The notes: generated by a model not told the origin, from the letters alone. A stretch of DNA of 64,000 nucleotides from Seiridium cupressi (GCA_036674765.1 JARVKI010000134.1:27114-91113); one strand, 5' to 3'; shown: positions 1 to 11,094, numbered from the stretch's first letter. Numbers and translations: made by a program.

Positions 1-492
1 TGCCCTAAGAGCAATCCGTGAGTTGTATACCGGGAGTGTGTAGTTTCCGTGTCTGTTGTACTGTGTACCTCGGCTGAGATCTGATGCACAAATGGGTGTT
101 ATGCTGGGTATCTTGTACTCGTTGCGCGCCATTCCGAATCAGTGATCAAATCTAACAGGGGGCTCGGAGATGTAGGCTGAAGGGAGATGCAGGGGAGTAA
201 GGTGCTAAGCACAGTCCAGACCATCGGAGTCAAGTCTGGTGCTGCACCAATCGGCATTGTCTTGGCGACCTTTGAGGCCAAGAACATTCTGCTCCGGTCC
301 CTAGGCCCATCAGCGGCAATATGTCTCAGGGACGTACAATCGTCGTGATAGTTGTAGTGACTGTAACAGCTGTAGGATAGAAAGCGCCTTGACTACTTGT
401 AACATCCATCACAAGCAAATCACGAGCGCAGACTTACGACATTCAAACACTACGCCTTCCATCGCTCTAGCCTCTCATCACGGCGAGTTGTC
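1..492. other. Intergenic, left edge of cluster
   Basis: No supported coding region. Short open frames on both strands lack any recognisable domain. The stretch serves as upstream region of the hydrolase gene at 493. Nothing here resembles an end of a PKS-NRPS gene, so a megasynthase, if linked, starts or ends further left. Confidence 0.5.
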
Positions 493-1779
493 ATGCATCA
501 GCTGTTTCGTGGCAGTTTCTTCAACTTTGAGGCAATTCGCATCCTCGGGTTTACCAGATCTGAAGGCGCAGACATTGCCGAATGTCTGGAGGCTGTTGGA
601 CAGATACGCGAGAATGATCCAGTCAGCTGGCAAGCTGCTTGGTCTGCGCAGGCAGAGTGGGCTGACCAGCTCGCGAGAGACGCACATGGCGATGGTAACA
701 AGGCCGCCGCGCGCGGAGCTCTCCTTCGAGCTGCCAATTACACTCGAGCCAGCGCGTACATGTTGACGGGATCGCAGATGGGACAGTCAGATCCTCGAGT
801 GGTCCCAATCCTCCAGAGATCAGCCAGATTGTTTCGCTCCGCCACGCAGCTGCTTGAGTGTATCGTATATCCTCTGGAAGTTCCCTACGAAGACGGCGAG
901 ATATCACTACCTGCTTACCTATACTACCCAAACGCATCTTCGCGATTGGCGGGCAAGGTTCCGTTGGTCATCAACATCATTGGTGCGGACTCGACACAAG
1001 AGGAGCAATATTTCATGTTCCCGGCGGTGGGACCAGACCTTGGCTACGCCGTGCTGACATTCGAGGGGCCAGGCCATGGCCTGATCCTGCACGAACACGG
1101 CGTTGCTATGCGCCCAGACTGGGAGGTGGTGATTGGCGACGTCCTGGACTTCGTCCACAAATTCGTCGGTGACCATGCCGAGCTGGATATCGACCTAGAG
1201 CGAGTCGCTGTGGCTGGCGCCTCACTCGGGGGCTACCTTGCCTTGCGCGCGGCTGCTGACGACCGGTGCAAGGCCTGCATTGCAATTGATCCGGTATACG
1301 ATCTGTACGACTTTGGGGCCAAACATGTGGCACCGACCTTTTTCGGGCTTTGGGATCGAGGCTGGATCCCCGACAGTGTTGTCAATGGCGTCATCTCGTT
1401 CGGTACGAAAATGTCGTTTCAATCTCGTTGGGAGATCTTCACAGCTGCAGGATTCCTCGGCGCGGTGACTGCCGTAGACCTACTGCGGCTCATGAAGAAG
1501 TACACCCTGCGCGAAGCACACGACGCCAATGGCAGCTATCTCAGCCGAGTGCAGTGCCCCGTGCTGGTGACGGGCGCCGCCAAGTCGGTGTACTTTGATG
1601 TGGACGACCATACAGCCATGGTGCTGAAGGGCATCCGACATGAGGACAAGGAGGTCTGGGTGGGGCTGAAGCCTGGACAAGGCGGACTCCAGGCCAAGAT
1701 GGGCGCCGTGAACCTGTGTTGTCAGCGAACCTTCGCGTTCCTCGACAAGCGATTCGGCCTGGACCGCAAGAGCGCCTAA
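493..1779 (+). CDS. Alpha/beta hydrolase, Ayg1/cytochalasan-hydrolase type
   Basis: Intronless gene for 428 residues. The fold is an alpha/beta hydrolase of the fungal Ayg1 / 2,6-dihydroxypseudooxynicotine hydrolase-like family. A helical cap-like N-terminal half (residues 1-130) precedes the core strand PLVINIIGAD, an oxyanion-region stretch EGPGHG, and the nucleophile elbow GASLGGY with Ser at about residue 244. A likely acid lies in the FDVDDH segment near residue 370. The C-terminus reads GGLQAKMGA, so the position where bacterial relatives carry the catalytic His is not an obvious His here. Homologues with this layout (CcsE/PyiE-type) are standard members of cytochalasan PKS-NRPS clusters. 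The enoyl reductase and Diels-Alderase downstream fit that role. Start is the first in-frame ATG before the conserved N-terminus. Confidence 0.85.
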   Translation: MHQLFRGSFFNFEAIRILGFTRSEGADIAECLEAVGQIRENDPVSWQAAWSAQAEWADQLARDAHGDGNKAAARGALLRAANYTRASAYMLTGSQMGQSDPRVVPILQRSARLFRSATQLLECIVYPLEVPYEDGEISLPAYLYYPNASSRLAGKVPLVINIIGADSTQEEQYFMFPAVGPDLGYAVLTFEGPGHGLILHEHGVAMRPDWEVVIGDVLDFVHKFVGDHAELDIDLERVAVAGASLGGYLALRAAADDRCKACIAIDPVYDLYDFGAKHVAPTFFGLWDRGWIPDSVVNGVISFGTKMSFQSRWEIFTAAGFLGAVTAVDLLRLMKKYTLREAHDANGSYLSRVQCPVLVTGAAKSVYFDVDDHTAMVLKGIRHEDKEVWVGLKPGQGGLQAKMGAVNLCCQRTFAFLDKRFGLDRKSA

Positions 1780-2969
1780 CAGAGGATTCCTACCTACGTA
1801 GACGGGCCGAGGTGCGGTCGAATGAGACACACCTGTCTGAAAGTAGGATCAAGCAGCGTATCGGCGCAATGTGACGTGTTGGTGTATGGCTTCCTGCAGC
1901 AGTCGAGCCCACCGGGTCCCCGGTCGCAGGCAAGCTGAATGTAGGGTAGCAGGACAGGCAAGTTACTGGGGTAGGTTAATGTGATTATACCGTCTGATTC
2001 CCACTGCGGGAAGGATTCTCCCCGCACCCTCTACCGCATCCGCTCGTCACCAAGTACCGAGAAGGATCTCAAGTCCCGCGAAGGATTCGCCATACAGTGC
2101 AGTGCCTGCCACACTCGTTGGTCAATCCGAAGGGTGATAGTTTGATCCTCCCGAGGTCGACGCAGGCGCCTACCTCCAAACAAGCAACTTGATTTTGGTG
2201 GGACGCACGGCTGACGCGGGGGAGGGGCGCAAGGGGCGCAAAGGGCGCACCGGCACCGTTAGCTTGCCGCTTGGCAGCCGTTGTGGGGGCCATATTACCA
2301 GCAGACAGCGCAATGTACTCCGTAGTGAGCCGATAAATTTAGCCGGACATCTGTCTAGTGTACGGGGAGCTGACGTCGGCTGGTTAGCTGCACAGCGGAT
2401 GACAGGACGAGCTGGCTGTCTGCCCAGGCGACGATGCCATTGCAGGGCCCTGTAGGCGAAGAGATCTCATTTAGATTAATCGTCACCAGACGAAGTATAC
2501 TGTACCTACATGACCAAGAAATGCAGGGTGGTAGCGAACAGCTCTGCAGGTCTAGCTTCACTGGCTGGCAGCACGACGCAACAGCTTTTCCGCCACTCAG
2601 CCCGTAATTGGGAGCATCTTTTCGTTTCCCCTCGATATCCCACGTCTCTTGCGTGCAGAGTGAACGCTGACAGCGGCTACTGACCGAAATTTGGGCTCCT
2701 GCGATTGTGCCAGCAACGCCCCGGCGGGATTCGCCATGCGCCTGTTGTCCTACACAAAAAGCACGGGCGTCTTGTAATCGTCTTGACCCATGGCGCTGGG
2801 TATCTGTCGGTCTCTGACTTGCCAGGGCCAATCCATTGCTTTCTCAATGATAACAGATATCCACGCTGGGCACAATCTGGTCCCTTTTCTCGAATTATTA
2901 GTGTTCCAGCACCTGCGGACGGTTTGACCTTGCAAGGCCCGTCGCATCAACCTTGGCGAGGAGAAGAAA
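1780..2969. other. Intergenic between hydrolase and regulator
   Basis: About 1.2 kb with scattered stop codons in all frames and no domain-like translation. It contains the 3' flank of the hydrolase gene and the promoter of the Zn2Cys6 regulator. A short direct repetition of GGGGCGCAAAGGGCGC-like sequence occurs around 2224-2250. I see no RNA gene. Confidence 0.5.
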
Positions 2970-4458
2970 ATGGAGAAGTCGCGACACTCTCGCAGATCCG
3001 CTTGCGATCGCTGCCGGAACTACAAGTTGCGTTGTCAGCGGTCTTCGTCCCGGGGAACTTCGACAAGCTGCGACAGGTGCTGTCGAACTGGCGCAACTTG
3101 CATGACCACTGTACCAGCGACTGCTGGAATCACGAACACTTTCAACGACCATGGAGCCATGGCTAGGAATCATGATGCCCGCTGTCGTATCCCTCCCAGT
3201 TCACTAACATATCATTCTGAGTCAGAACAGAGCTTGCCTTCGATCATACTAGCAAGAACCCAAGGGGAAGAAAGTGACCATACACTTATTACTGGCCAAC
3301 CAGGCAATATGGATCTTGCCTTGAGTCCTCCTGTTAGACCTCCGTACCCAAATTATGACCTACTTCTACTGACGAAGATGGACACAGATATCGCAGCCTT
3401 CTGCTACCTTCGCCTTTCCACTCGACGATATCGAAACGCGGTCAGCCAGCGTCGAACCCCGTCAACAAGGAAGTAACTTACAATCATTGCCATCACCACA
3501 ACATGAGGAACCTGTATGCTACGGTGCCTTGGCCATTGGCCTGGATTCCTCACCTCCTACTACAATTAGCACCATAGATCATACTCCAGGCCTCTTGCAA
3601 GATCTCTTTGAGCTGTGCTCTAGCTTAGCAAGCATTGCTGGCGCCTTGCAGGCCGATGAGAAATGTTCCGCCCCTTCTGCCGGATCTCAGGATGGATTCG
3701 CTACCACAGTTCAGAATGTGTTGAACAGCACCTCGAAATTGTCTGATCTAGTCCAGTGCATGGTCTTGTCGGAGAAGAGAGAGGGCGGTTACGAAGCGCA
3801 AGGATCCAGGGACGACGACCGCGACCTTCATGAGCAAACGAATGTGTCTGATCATGGTAATCGCAGGTCTATGTTCCCCTCGTCCTCTCAAACACCACGG
3901 CACTGGGAAAACGTGTGGAACCTGGACGGCGGCACAGGGAACGCCAACAATCTTACATACCGCAGTAATGGCAGTGGCACCCCGTCTCCAATAAATCAGG
4001 GTGCGGGGGTAGATATACTACCGATAACGACGCTGGTCAACGCTTATATTCTGCTCATACGCGTGTGGAGAGGAATATACCGCCAGCTTCATCGAACTCT
4101 GGTATCAGGTTCTCGGGGATTCACGAATGAGCTGCTCGTCCTCCCAAGTCTGCACCTTGGGGGTTTCGCTGTCGGCTGCAGCCCAATTATTCAGATCTCA
4201 GTTCTGCTAGAACTAAGCTCTGGCATGATCAAACGAATAGAAAAGCCCCTATGCATCGGTGGAATAATAGGGCTTGGACCCGTGGCAGGTTATCCCCACG
4301 AGGATTTGGGTGGGTGGTGCGTCAAGATGGATTCCATGGCTGTCTCTTTGAGGGAGACACTTTTGTCCCAGGAGGGTTTTCGGGTAGCCATGGAAGGAGG
4401 ATTGTCACTAAAAGGTATCATGGGCCAAGTACGTGCGCAACTAGAATCAAGAAGGTAG
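2970..4458 (+). CDS. Zn2Cys6 transcription factor, AflR-type
   Basis: Proposed exons 2970-3332 and 3397-4458 give about 474 residues. The N-terminus has a complete binuclear zinc cluster: CDRCRNYKLRC, an 11-residue linker, then CDRCCRTGATC (both halves C-x2-C-x6-C). The C-terminal half (DLFELCSSLA, then LPITTLVNAYILLIRVW, then SVLLELSSGMIKRIEK) looks like the aflatoxin regulatory protein domain of AflR. The 64-bp intron (5' GTTAGA, 3' CGCAG, CTGAC branch site) restores the frame and yields the continuous stretch PSATFAFPLDDIETRSAS. Without it the gene would look split into two frames. It is the likely pathway-specific activator of the surrounding cluster. The 5' splice site is not the best consensus, so a frameshift is the alternative. 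Confidence 0.8.
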
Positions 4459-5274
4459 AAGATGATGGCAGATGCGAGTTACCGCAAATATCGCATATGA
4501 AATGAGATACCCAAAGACATGGAGCCTGCAAAATCTCGTCATCACAACATGTCCATTCTAGAGCTGGTCTTCTGGGGTCATCGGCCCACCCGGATAGGAT
4601 CCGATTCACTTATGGGTCCCGGAGCATCTTGTACAGTCATGCAAGCATCCCTCGTAGCGTTTAGGAATTCATCCTAAAGAGCGGTGAAGCTTTGCAGGTA
4701 CCAGGCCATCGCTGCTGTCAGACGAGTCTATAACATCTCGCATTGTTTATGCATGCTCTTCATATGCAGCCAACGTGCTGTCACTTCGACCGACGATACA
4801 CAACCCTGTAACTCACGAGGCCACCGTGCTTCGCGAGTGTGAGACTATGCTTAGCACTTCGCCACGTGGTGCAAGCGAGTCCATCCTTGAGCTAACCTCT
4901 GAACACCACCACTCACTAGTAACATCTTCTATAAGCAGTTCTATTGATTCAAGGGTGCGGACCTTGAGACGCCTCATGTACCTCCAGCGTGATCACACGA
5001 CCATACAGTGACAGATGTGCCAACACACAGCTCGCGTTTGTGAGTAGATCAGCTAACGTAGTCGGGCACAAAAGTACGTTTCCAAGAAGTGAGGGACTTC
5101 AAACTCTACATTTGTGTATCTTTACTGCGAACAGCTTGTACCTAATATGCGCCACTTGACAAGTAAAACCATTGCCTCTGGTATTGGGCACGCTATCGAC
5201 GGAAAAGTATATTAAGCAAATAAACATCATCTCTTACACAATCGGGAATTCGTCCACTTCCCTATAAAAAACAA
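4459..5274. other. Intergenic, no gene seen
   Basis: Sequence 3' of the regulator gene with no supported coding region. Open frames such as 4775-5011 have no recognisable domain and no signal peptide. AT content rises towards the MITE-like element. Confidence 0.45.
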
Positions 5275-5346
5275 AAATTATATTTGTACAACCGAACTGG
5301 TTATTCGTATAACCCCCGTTATATGACCCCCGCCCCGAAGATTAAA
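5275..5346 (+). repeat. Left terminal inverted repeat of the MITE
   Basis: About 72 bp, pairing with 5630-5700 on the opposite strand. Differences are mostly single transitions (for example TTTGTACAACC against TTCGTACAACC), as expected after ageing or RIP. Confidence 0.85.
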
Positions 5347-5629
5347 TAGTTACTAAAAACAGTTTTTATTTACTGCCAGTAACTAGCAAAGAGCTTTATA
5401 AGTGGCCAGGGGCCAATTTCAAAAGTTATAATACTAATTCAAGGAGCACCCGTGGTAATAGTTTAGCACTAGTAGTGGCGGCAGCAGTGGCAGTAGCAAC
5501 CGTGGCAGCCGTTCAACAGCAACCAGTAGCCGTAGGGGCAACGGTGGGAGGAAACAGCAGAGTAGGTAGTAAACAAAACTTCGTTATGTTAAATTTTATG
5601 TTAAATTGCAGCCAGTTTCTGAGCGCCGG

Positions 5630-5700
5630 TTTATCTTCGGGGCGAGGGTTATACAACGGGGGTTGTACGAATAACTAAATGGGTTGTACGAATATAATTT
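5630..5700 (-). repeat. Right terminal inverted repeat of the MITE
   Basis: About 71 bp, reverse complement of 5275-5346. The outer part is duplicated in short form (GGGTTGTACGAATA directly after GGGTTGTACGAATAACTAAAT), giving subterminal repetition typical of MITEs. Confidence 0.8.
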
Positions 5701-6903
5701 CTGCATAACAAGTGAGCAGTAAGCCTAAGCCCAACAAATAATACTCACCGACCTGTTAAAGGGCGGCCAGGAGGTAAGCATAGATGTCCATCTGGGAACC
5801 GGTTACCAGTTGGGTTACCACACAACTATCCGAGTAAGATGCACGGGGTACGGATCCAATGATGGTTAGGTGGACTCTAATCTTGATTTGCACTATGCAA
5901 TACTCTGATAGGTGAGGAGGGTCTCGAATGCGTCAGGATCGCCTATCAGGTGGACTACGTTAACCCAGGAATAAGGTATGGGCCTCGGAAAGGGTAAGAC
6001 AATAAGGTTGCTTACCACCACCGTCGCGGAGGGGTTGCAATCTAGTCGCGGCGAATCCTCTTACCACCCACACATCGCAGCGCGCCAGCATCTGGACGAA
6101 TCAGAACCCGGGCATGTCCCCCGGGAATGCACGGTACTTCAGGACAATGATCTGATGTACTCCGAGTCGTATTCATTGGCGGGCAGAAGTTGCTAAAATC
6201 CTTCTGCACATAACGTTAAGATCCTTGCGTTATTCGCCTGCGGAGATGGCCAGTACTTGAGGCAGAGACCTTCTATACGTATATTGCGGCGCATGCACTA
6301 AGAAGTGCACAAATGATACCTAGGGTAGCCCGCTGCATCGCTGTATGCATCTTTCCCACCCAAAATGGCCAGTGAGATTTGAGGCAAGAGACGTATCAAA
6401 CCACCCGAAGGATTATGTTGCAGGAGGCCGAACAGAATGTTGGCTGCCATGCTTACGCAGTCAGGTTGCAAATTCCGTGTGGCAAATGTTGCAACCAATC
6501 CTTCGTGCTTCAGCCACCTAATTACCGGTCAAGTGTGTCCGATATCCCAACCAACCAAAACCAGCTCTTGTAAAGTCCAAACCGGGCCCCCATTCCGTTC
6601 ATTGATCTCTCCTCTTCCTCAACCCCCCATGCTGCTGCGTATTGGTGTGGGCGGGTTGCCATGTGGCATTGTGGCACCAATCCGCGAAGATTGAACCAGA
6701 TTTAGATATAATATACATGGTTAGTGCACTGTCTGTGGGTATTTCCCCGCCCGACTCTCTACCCTTTGCGTTCTTGCGATTGTCTCAGCGTATAGCGTCA
6801 ACCCTATACCCCACTATCGTAGCGCCATCTTGGTTACAATCGAAGGTCGACTATTGTCCTCCATATCTCGAAACTCCAAGTGTGCCCGCTTGATACTAAT
6901 GCA
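5701..6903. other. Intergenic, upstream of SAT4 gene
   Basis: No supported gene. Several short frames (5978-6196, 6437-6694, 6642-6893) have no domain signature. The region holds the promoter of the SAT4-type gene at 6904 and may contain further transposon debris. Confidence 0.4.
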
Positions 6904-8095
6904 ATGGATTTCACTCATCCGATCGACCCCAGTGATCAGGGCCTTGGTCCCTTGACCAAGGGGCTGACATGGAGCTTCACAGGCCTCGCCATCATCGTTG
7001 TCGGCGCGCGTATGGTTCTCCGCAGGAAGTTCTCCCGCCACTATTCCGTGGACGATTGGATTATGGTCGCGGCTCTTGCTTTTCAGATCGCCTATTCTGC
7101 AATCATCACCAAGGCTTGCGACGAAGGCCTAGGCATGACATTTGACGACATGACCTTGGAGCAGTTGACAGGGGCACTCAAATGGTCTTTCATCGCACTT
7201 CCATTCACGCATATCGTCTCTGTACTAGCCAGAATCTCTATCACTATATTGCTGATCAAGATATTCGGTCAGAGCAAACCATGGTTCAAATGGTTTTTGA
7301 TCGTCTACACAAGTCTTCAAGCTATATTTGGCATTATATCCATCATTTTAGCCCTCGCCGACCAGTTCCCCATTGAGTCTCATTATAATTCCATGGTCAA
7401 GCCGACTACGCAACTTGATCCGGCGGTCCAGCAGAATGTTGCTGAGACACTGCAGTGTAAGATTTCCTCAGGACTAGTATTCATTGGTTGATTCCCTGGC
7501 TGATATGTCTCTTGTTGCAACAGTCCTCTACACCGTCTGCGATCTTGTATACGTTGTGTTCCCCGTCATGTTTGTCTGGAAGCTGAACATGCCCTTGAGT
7601 CGAAAAGTCAGCCTCATGGTTCTGCTGGGCCTGTCTTTGATCACTTTCGGCGCTGCCTTGACCAAGGCCGTTCTGGTCGCCCTGGCGCTGACCGGAAAGT
7701 TCACCATGACGGGTCCCGACTTCAACGGTCTCTACTTCTACGTGTCAACCATTGAGCAGTGTCTCGTCATCATGATTGGCTGCGTCCCCACACTGAAGCC
7801 AATTACCAAGCTCAGATTTCCAGGCTTCACGCAAATCGGCGAGTCGATTGCCAGTCTTATAACACGGAGGTCGAGAGCTAGTAGGAAAGGATCCTCAACT
7901 GGCGGATCCTCTTATCACGGCGATGTCGAGCTCGGCCAGCATGAACGTCTACCTGACCAGCCAGAGGGCTTTACTCCTCCCCACACAGCCGCGCAACGCA
8001 CACATACTGTCCAGGCGAGCAAGAGCTCTAGTAGCTTGCGTAACAAGAATGAGATTCGGAGGACTGATAATTTCGAGATTTCATACGCGCAGTAG
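6904..8095 (+). CDS. SAT4/PTH11-like seven-helix membrane protein
   Basis: Proposed exons 6904-7456 and 7524-8095 encode about 374 residues. Seven hydrophobic segments are visible, starting with LTWSFTGLAIIVVGARMVLR. The YSVDDWIMVAAL motif is the family mark of the fungal rhodopsin/SAT4 domain (loop xxDD after helix 1). The 67-bp intron (GTAAGA...CAACAG) removes an in-frame stop and joins helix 5 (FLYTVCDLVYVVFPVMFVWKL) in phase. The C-terminal tail is hydrophilic and Ser-rich. Start is the ATG of MDFTHPIDPSD. Members are plasma-membrane proteins, some likely GPCR-like; the ligand is unknown. It sits between the regulator and the exporter, so it may be a cluster member or a passenger. Confidence 0.8.
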
Positions 8096-8328
8096 ATTCC
8101 CCGTTCTAGCTTTCCGCCCCATTGGTGATTCTGAACCAGACAGGAGGATATAATTGAGTTATATTGCTTATAGGTTAATAAAAGGCTAAGGGCGTCTATA
8201 TCAATTTTAGTCGTTCGCTACTTTATCCTTGCGCGTAGCGAATGAGTCTCAGTCATTGGAACGAAGTCTTCTAAAGCCGAATGTCTTCTAGCACTCAGGT
8301 TGTGCGTACTAATACATATGCAATCTCC

Positions 8329-8350
8329 AAAAAAAAAAAAAAAAAAAAAA
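8329..8350 (+). repeat. Poly-A run of 22 bases
   Basis: Homopolymer between the convergent SAT4 and MFS genes. No adjacent reverse transcriptase or target duplication is seen, so it is reported as simple sequence only. Confidence 0.9.
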
Positions 8351-8391
8351 GCAGTTTCTTCTTGAAATGCCACTCAGACGTAATAGAACTG

Positions 8392-10155
8392 TTATACCGT
8401 AGCTATAGTAGACGTGTTCTTCTCCGCGCCTCTTTCGCGATCTTCGAGGCCGAAATTGGTTTCCAGATCTTGTTTAAGAGGAATTTCCTTTTCGAGAAAT
8501 CCCAATAGAAAAGAGACACCTGCAAAGACAATGCCTATTTGCCAGACGCGCCTTGTGCTTTCGTTATAGATATAAATCACCTGATCACGAGTGGTGCTCG
8601 AGATATTGCCCAGACTGGAAGATGGTGCGGCCCTGGAGTATGCATCACCTCCGCTCAACTTCGCCCTTGTGGTAGGATCTTGAACCATGGCCAATAATTG
8701 CTGGAAACGGTTATTGAATATGGCAGCGGGGACTGCCGCACCGAAAATCGAACCATAGCTTCGCAAGAAGGCCCAGACCGCTGTGCTCGCGGCTGCGTCA
8801 GACTCGGGCAAGGATGCCTGGACTGCTGGAAGGAGAGTCGCAACGGGGAACGCAATGCTAAACGCCAGAAGGATTTGAAACACGACCCAGATGGCGTGAT
8901 GCGAGCTTCTGTCCAATATAGAACACAGCCCGTATACCAACGTGCACATACCAAAGCCGATGAGGTGCAGAGGACGATACACCCCGTATTTGGTGAGCAT
9001 GTTGCCAGATAGAGAAGCTCCGACGGGAAATGCGAAGGCAAAGGGCAGTAGCCAAAGCCCGGATTCCCTCGGGCCCGCACCCAGAACTGCCTGGAAATAA
9101 ATTGGGAACGTGAAGACGACCCAGAAAATGAGCATGGAGTTCGTCATGTTTAGGAAAAAGGCGACAGCCGACGTGCGGTTGCTGAACAGTCGCAGGGGAA
9201 CCATCGGGGTTCTGCACCATGGTGATCGTTCCCAGGCCGCGAAAACGCCCAGTCCAATGAATCCAGCCACCAGGCCTCCTATCACGCCGCCGTCTGACCA
9301 CGGCTTGCTAGCTCCTCCACTGGCAAGTGACCAGAGGGTTGCTACTGTCGATGCGATTATGATGGTGGTGCCAACCCAGTCGATCTGACGGGCTCGATGC
9401 AAAAACCCCTGTTCCTCGTGGCCATGTGCCACGTGGAACCAGCACAACATGATGACGATGCAGACGCCGCCGAGAGGGAGGTTAATCCAGAAGATCCACC
9501 TCCACGCCCCGGGCCCGGCTTCGGTCAAAGCCCCGGCTATCAGTGGGCCCACGGCGGAAATGGTAGCGCCAACGCCAAATATGAGGCCTATGTACTTCCC
9601 GCGCTCGCGGAGAGGGACCAAATCGCAGATGACGAGATCCACCATCATGTTGATGCCGCCGCCGCCGATGCCTTGGATCGAGCGGCCTGCGATGAGCATA
9701 GCAGCCGTGTTAGCGCCGGCAATGAGACCGCTACCAAGGACGAACAAGGAGACGCAGCCGATGAAGATCCAGCGACGGCCCCATAAGTCAGCCAGCTGTC
9801 CGCACACAGGCTGGACGGCGGCCATGGTGAGGAAATAACTATCGGCCACCCACACGTAGGCAGGGCCCAGGTCTAACTCAGAAGCGATAGTAGGTAGTGC
9901 GGTCGAAATGGTGCCGCCATCCAGCCAAGTCAGGAGGGCGGCAAGTAGCAGGCCCACCAGTACGATGTGGAACTGGAAGCCGCGAGGGCTGGCACTCTTA
10001 GATCGGCCATTAGGCTCGTCCGAAGGTGCGCCATGAGGCTGTTCTGTCTGCGCGACAGGTCCTTTTGGGGTGGTTGTGAGCGGTGACGGCGACAACGGTG
10101 GTGACGGTGGCTGCTGACCCCGAGTGGCCTCCTGGCCAGCGGGTTGCTCAGCCAT
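8392..10155 (-). CDS. MFS exporter, DHA2 drug:H+ antiporter type
   Basis: Intronless gene of 587 residues from the ATG of MAEQPAGQEATRG. A Pro/Ser-rich cytosolic N-terminus (about 60 residues) is followed by about 14 membrane segments. Family motifs are WVADSYFLTMAAVQPVCGQL and ADLWGRRWIFIG (motif A, loop 2-3) and the GPLIAGALTEAGPGAWRWIFWINLP stretch typical of DHA2 transporters. It most likely exports the cluster product or confers self-protection. It is divergently transcribed from the P450 at 11095 over a 0.94-kb shared upstream region. Confidence 0.9.
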   Translation of the reverse strand: MAEQPAGQEATRGQQPPSPPLSPSPLTTTPKGPVAQTEQPHGAPSDEPNGRSKSASPRGFQFHIVLVGLLLAALLTWLDGGTISTALPTIASELDLGPAYVWVADSYFLTMAAVQPVCGQLADLWGRRWIFIGCVSLFVLGSGLIAGANTAAMLIAGRSIQGIGGGGINMMVDLVICDLVPLRERGKYIGLIFGVGATISAVGPLIAGALTEAGPGAWRWIFWINLPLGGVCIVIMLCWFHVAHGHEEQGFLHRARQIDWVGTTIIIASTVATLWSLASGGASKPWSDGGVIGGLVAGFIGLGVFAAWERSPWCRTPMVPLRLFSNRTSAVAFFLNMTNSMLIFWVVFTFPIYFQAVLGAGPRESGLWLLPFAFAFPVGASLSGNMLTKYGVYRPLHLIGFGMCTLVYGLCSILDRSSHHAIWVVFQILLAFSIAFPVATLLPAVQASLPESDAAASTAVWAFLRSYGSIFGAAVPAAIFNNRFQQLLAMVQDPTTRAKLSGGDAYSRAAPSSSLGNISSTTRDQVIYIYNESTRRVWQIGIVFAGVSFLLGFLEKEIPLKQDLETNFGLEDRERGAEKNTSTIATV

Positions 10156-11094
10156 CGTTTGAGTTGATGCGTTGATCGCGGGGTAAAATAAGTTGTTCAA
10201 AGCTGAGCTGAGCGAACTCGCGGCGGCACTGTTGCTCTCTTACAACGAGAGCTGCCAGGGAGACACATGGTCTTCACAATTGAGCTCCGAGCCCCAATGT
10301 CAAAAGACGATTGGGGGTACGGAAAGCTTGAGGACTCATTCAATCTTGTGCAGACCGATACTGCTGACGCCGAGACTGACACCCTACGGCATGCATCCGA
10401 GCAGTGGCTTCCCTTCCAGCTCCGTATAGAGCAGAGGCCCGGAATCCCTGTAGCATCTATGCCCCACTCCGGTCCCGTCGCGCATGAGCTTTGTACCAGA
10501 AGTGGCTGATGTACCTCGTACCTAAGCAGGTACGTACTCTCGTACTGGCTTTTTTTGCGACTGTCTGCAGCGACGGGGGAGACTTTTTCTTACCTGAGCG
10601 AGCATTTGGTAGTGCACAGAGTACGTACTGTACTTGTCAGAACAAAGCCTCCTGCAACGTCGTCAGACCAACAACCTACAACCTACAGCGGGCGTGACAC
10701 CCCTGCATCGTTGCCTGGCCACGTCGATGAGCAGTTTGAGAAGCTGCCATGCTTCACTCTTCCTTTGTTTGTGCTTACAATTAACGGGTGATCCGCCGGC
10801 CGCGCCACTTGTGCATGAATATCGTTGATCTTTGCGTCGCTTGTGGTCCCGATTCCCTAACCAAACGCCCCCTTTTGGACGAAAGCGAGCAGCCGGGCCG
10901 CGCAGGACTTGTGCGCTCATTCAAGTGCTTCCATCAGGCGCTGCTCATACAGCCACCTACTGTGTAGGCGTCCCAGTGCCACGGACTGGATACAAAGTTG
11001 TACTGCGCAGCCAAACGACATTGATCAACCTCCCTGAACGCCATTCAGGGTCGTCACATTCACGACAGCTATTTGCAACAGCACACACAGCATC
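10156..11094. promoter_or_regulatory. Divergent promoter region, MFS / P450
   Basis: Shared upstream region of two divergently transcribed cluster genes. It is rich in GTAC palindromes (10509-10548 and 10618-10636), including the inverted repeat at 10517-10534. No coding region is supported within it. Confidence 0.55.
10517..10534. promoter_or_regulatory. Inverted repeat, candidate regulator site
   Basis: Perfect 7-bp arms CGTACCT and AGGTACG separated by AAGC, lying in the divergent promoter. Such short inverted repeats are the usual form of dimeric Zn2Cys6 operators, but no binding data are available. Confidence 0.4.

Larger units (their letters stand above)
5275..5700. mobile_element. MITE-like non-autonomous DNA transposon
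   Basis: Roughly 426 bp bounded by long terminal inverted repeats. The left arm 5275-5346 and right arm 5630-5700 are reverse complements with a few mismatches. Both contain the core GGTTATTCGTAYAACCCCCG or its complement, followed by CGCCCCGAAGAT. The interior has a GTGGCA/GCAGTGGCAG simple-repeat patch (5475-5530) and no transposase. The arms may begin at TTYGTACAACC next to TA dinucleotides (5281-5282 and 5693-5694), which would fit a TA target duplication, but the flanking bases are also partly palindromic, so the exact ends are unsure. Confidence 0.85.

Noticed and set aside
8329..8350. Poly-A as the tail of a retrotransposed element
   Set aside because: No element body, reverse transcriptase or target duplication next to it.
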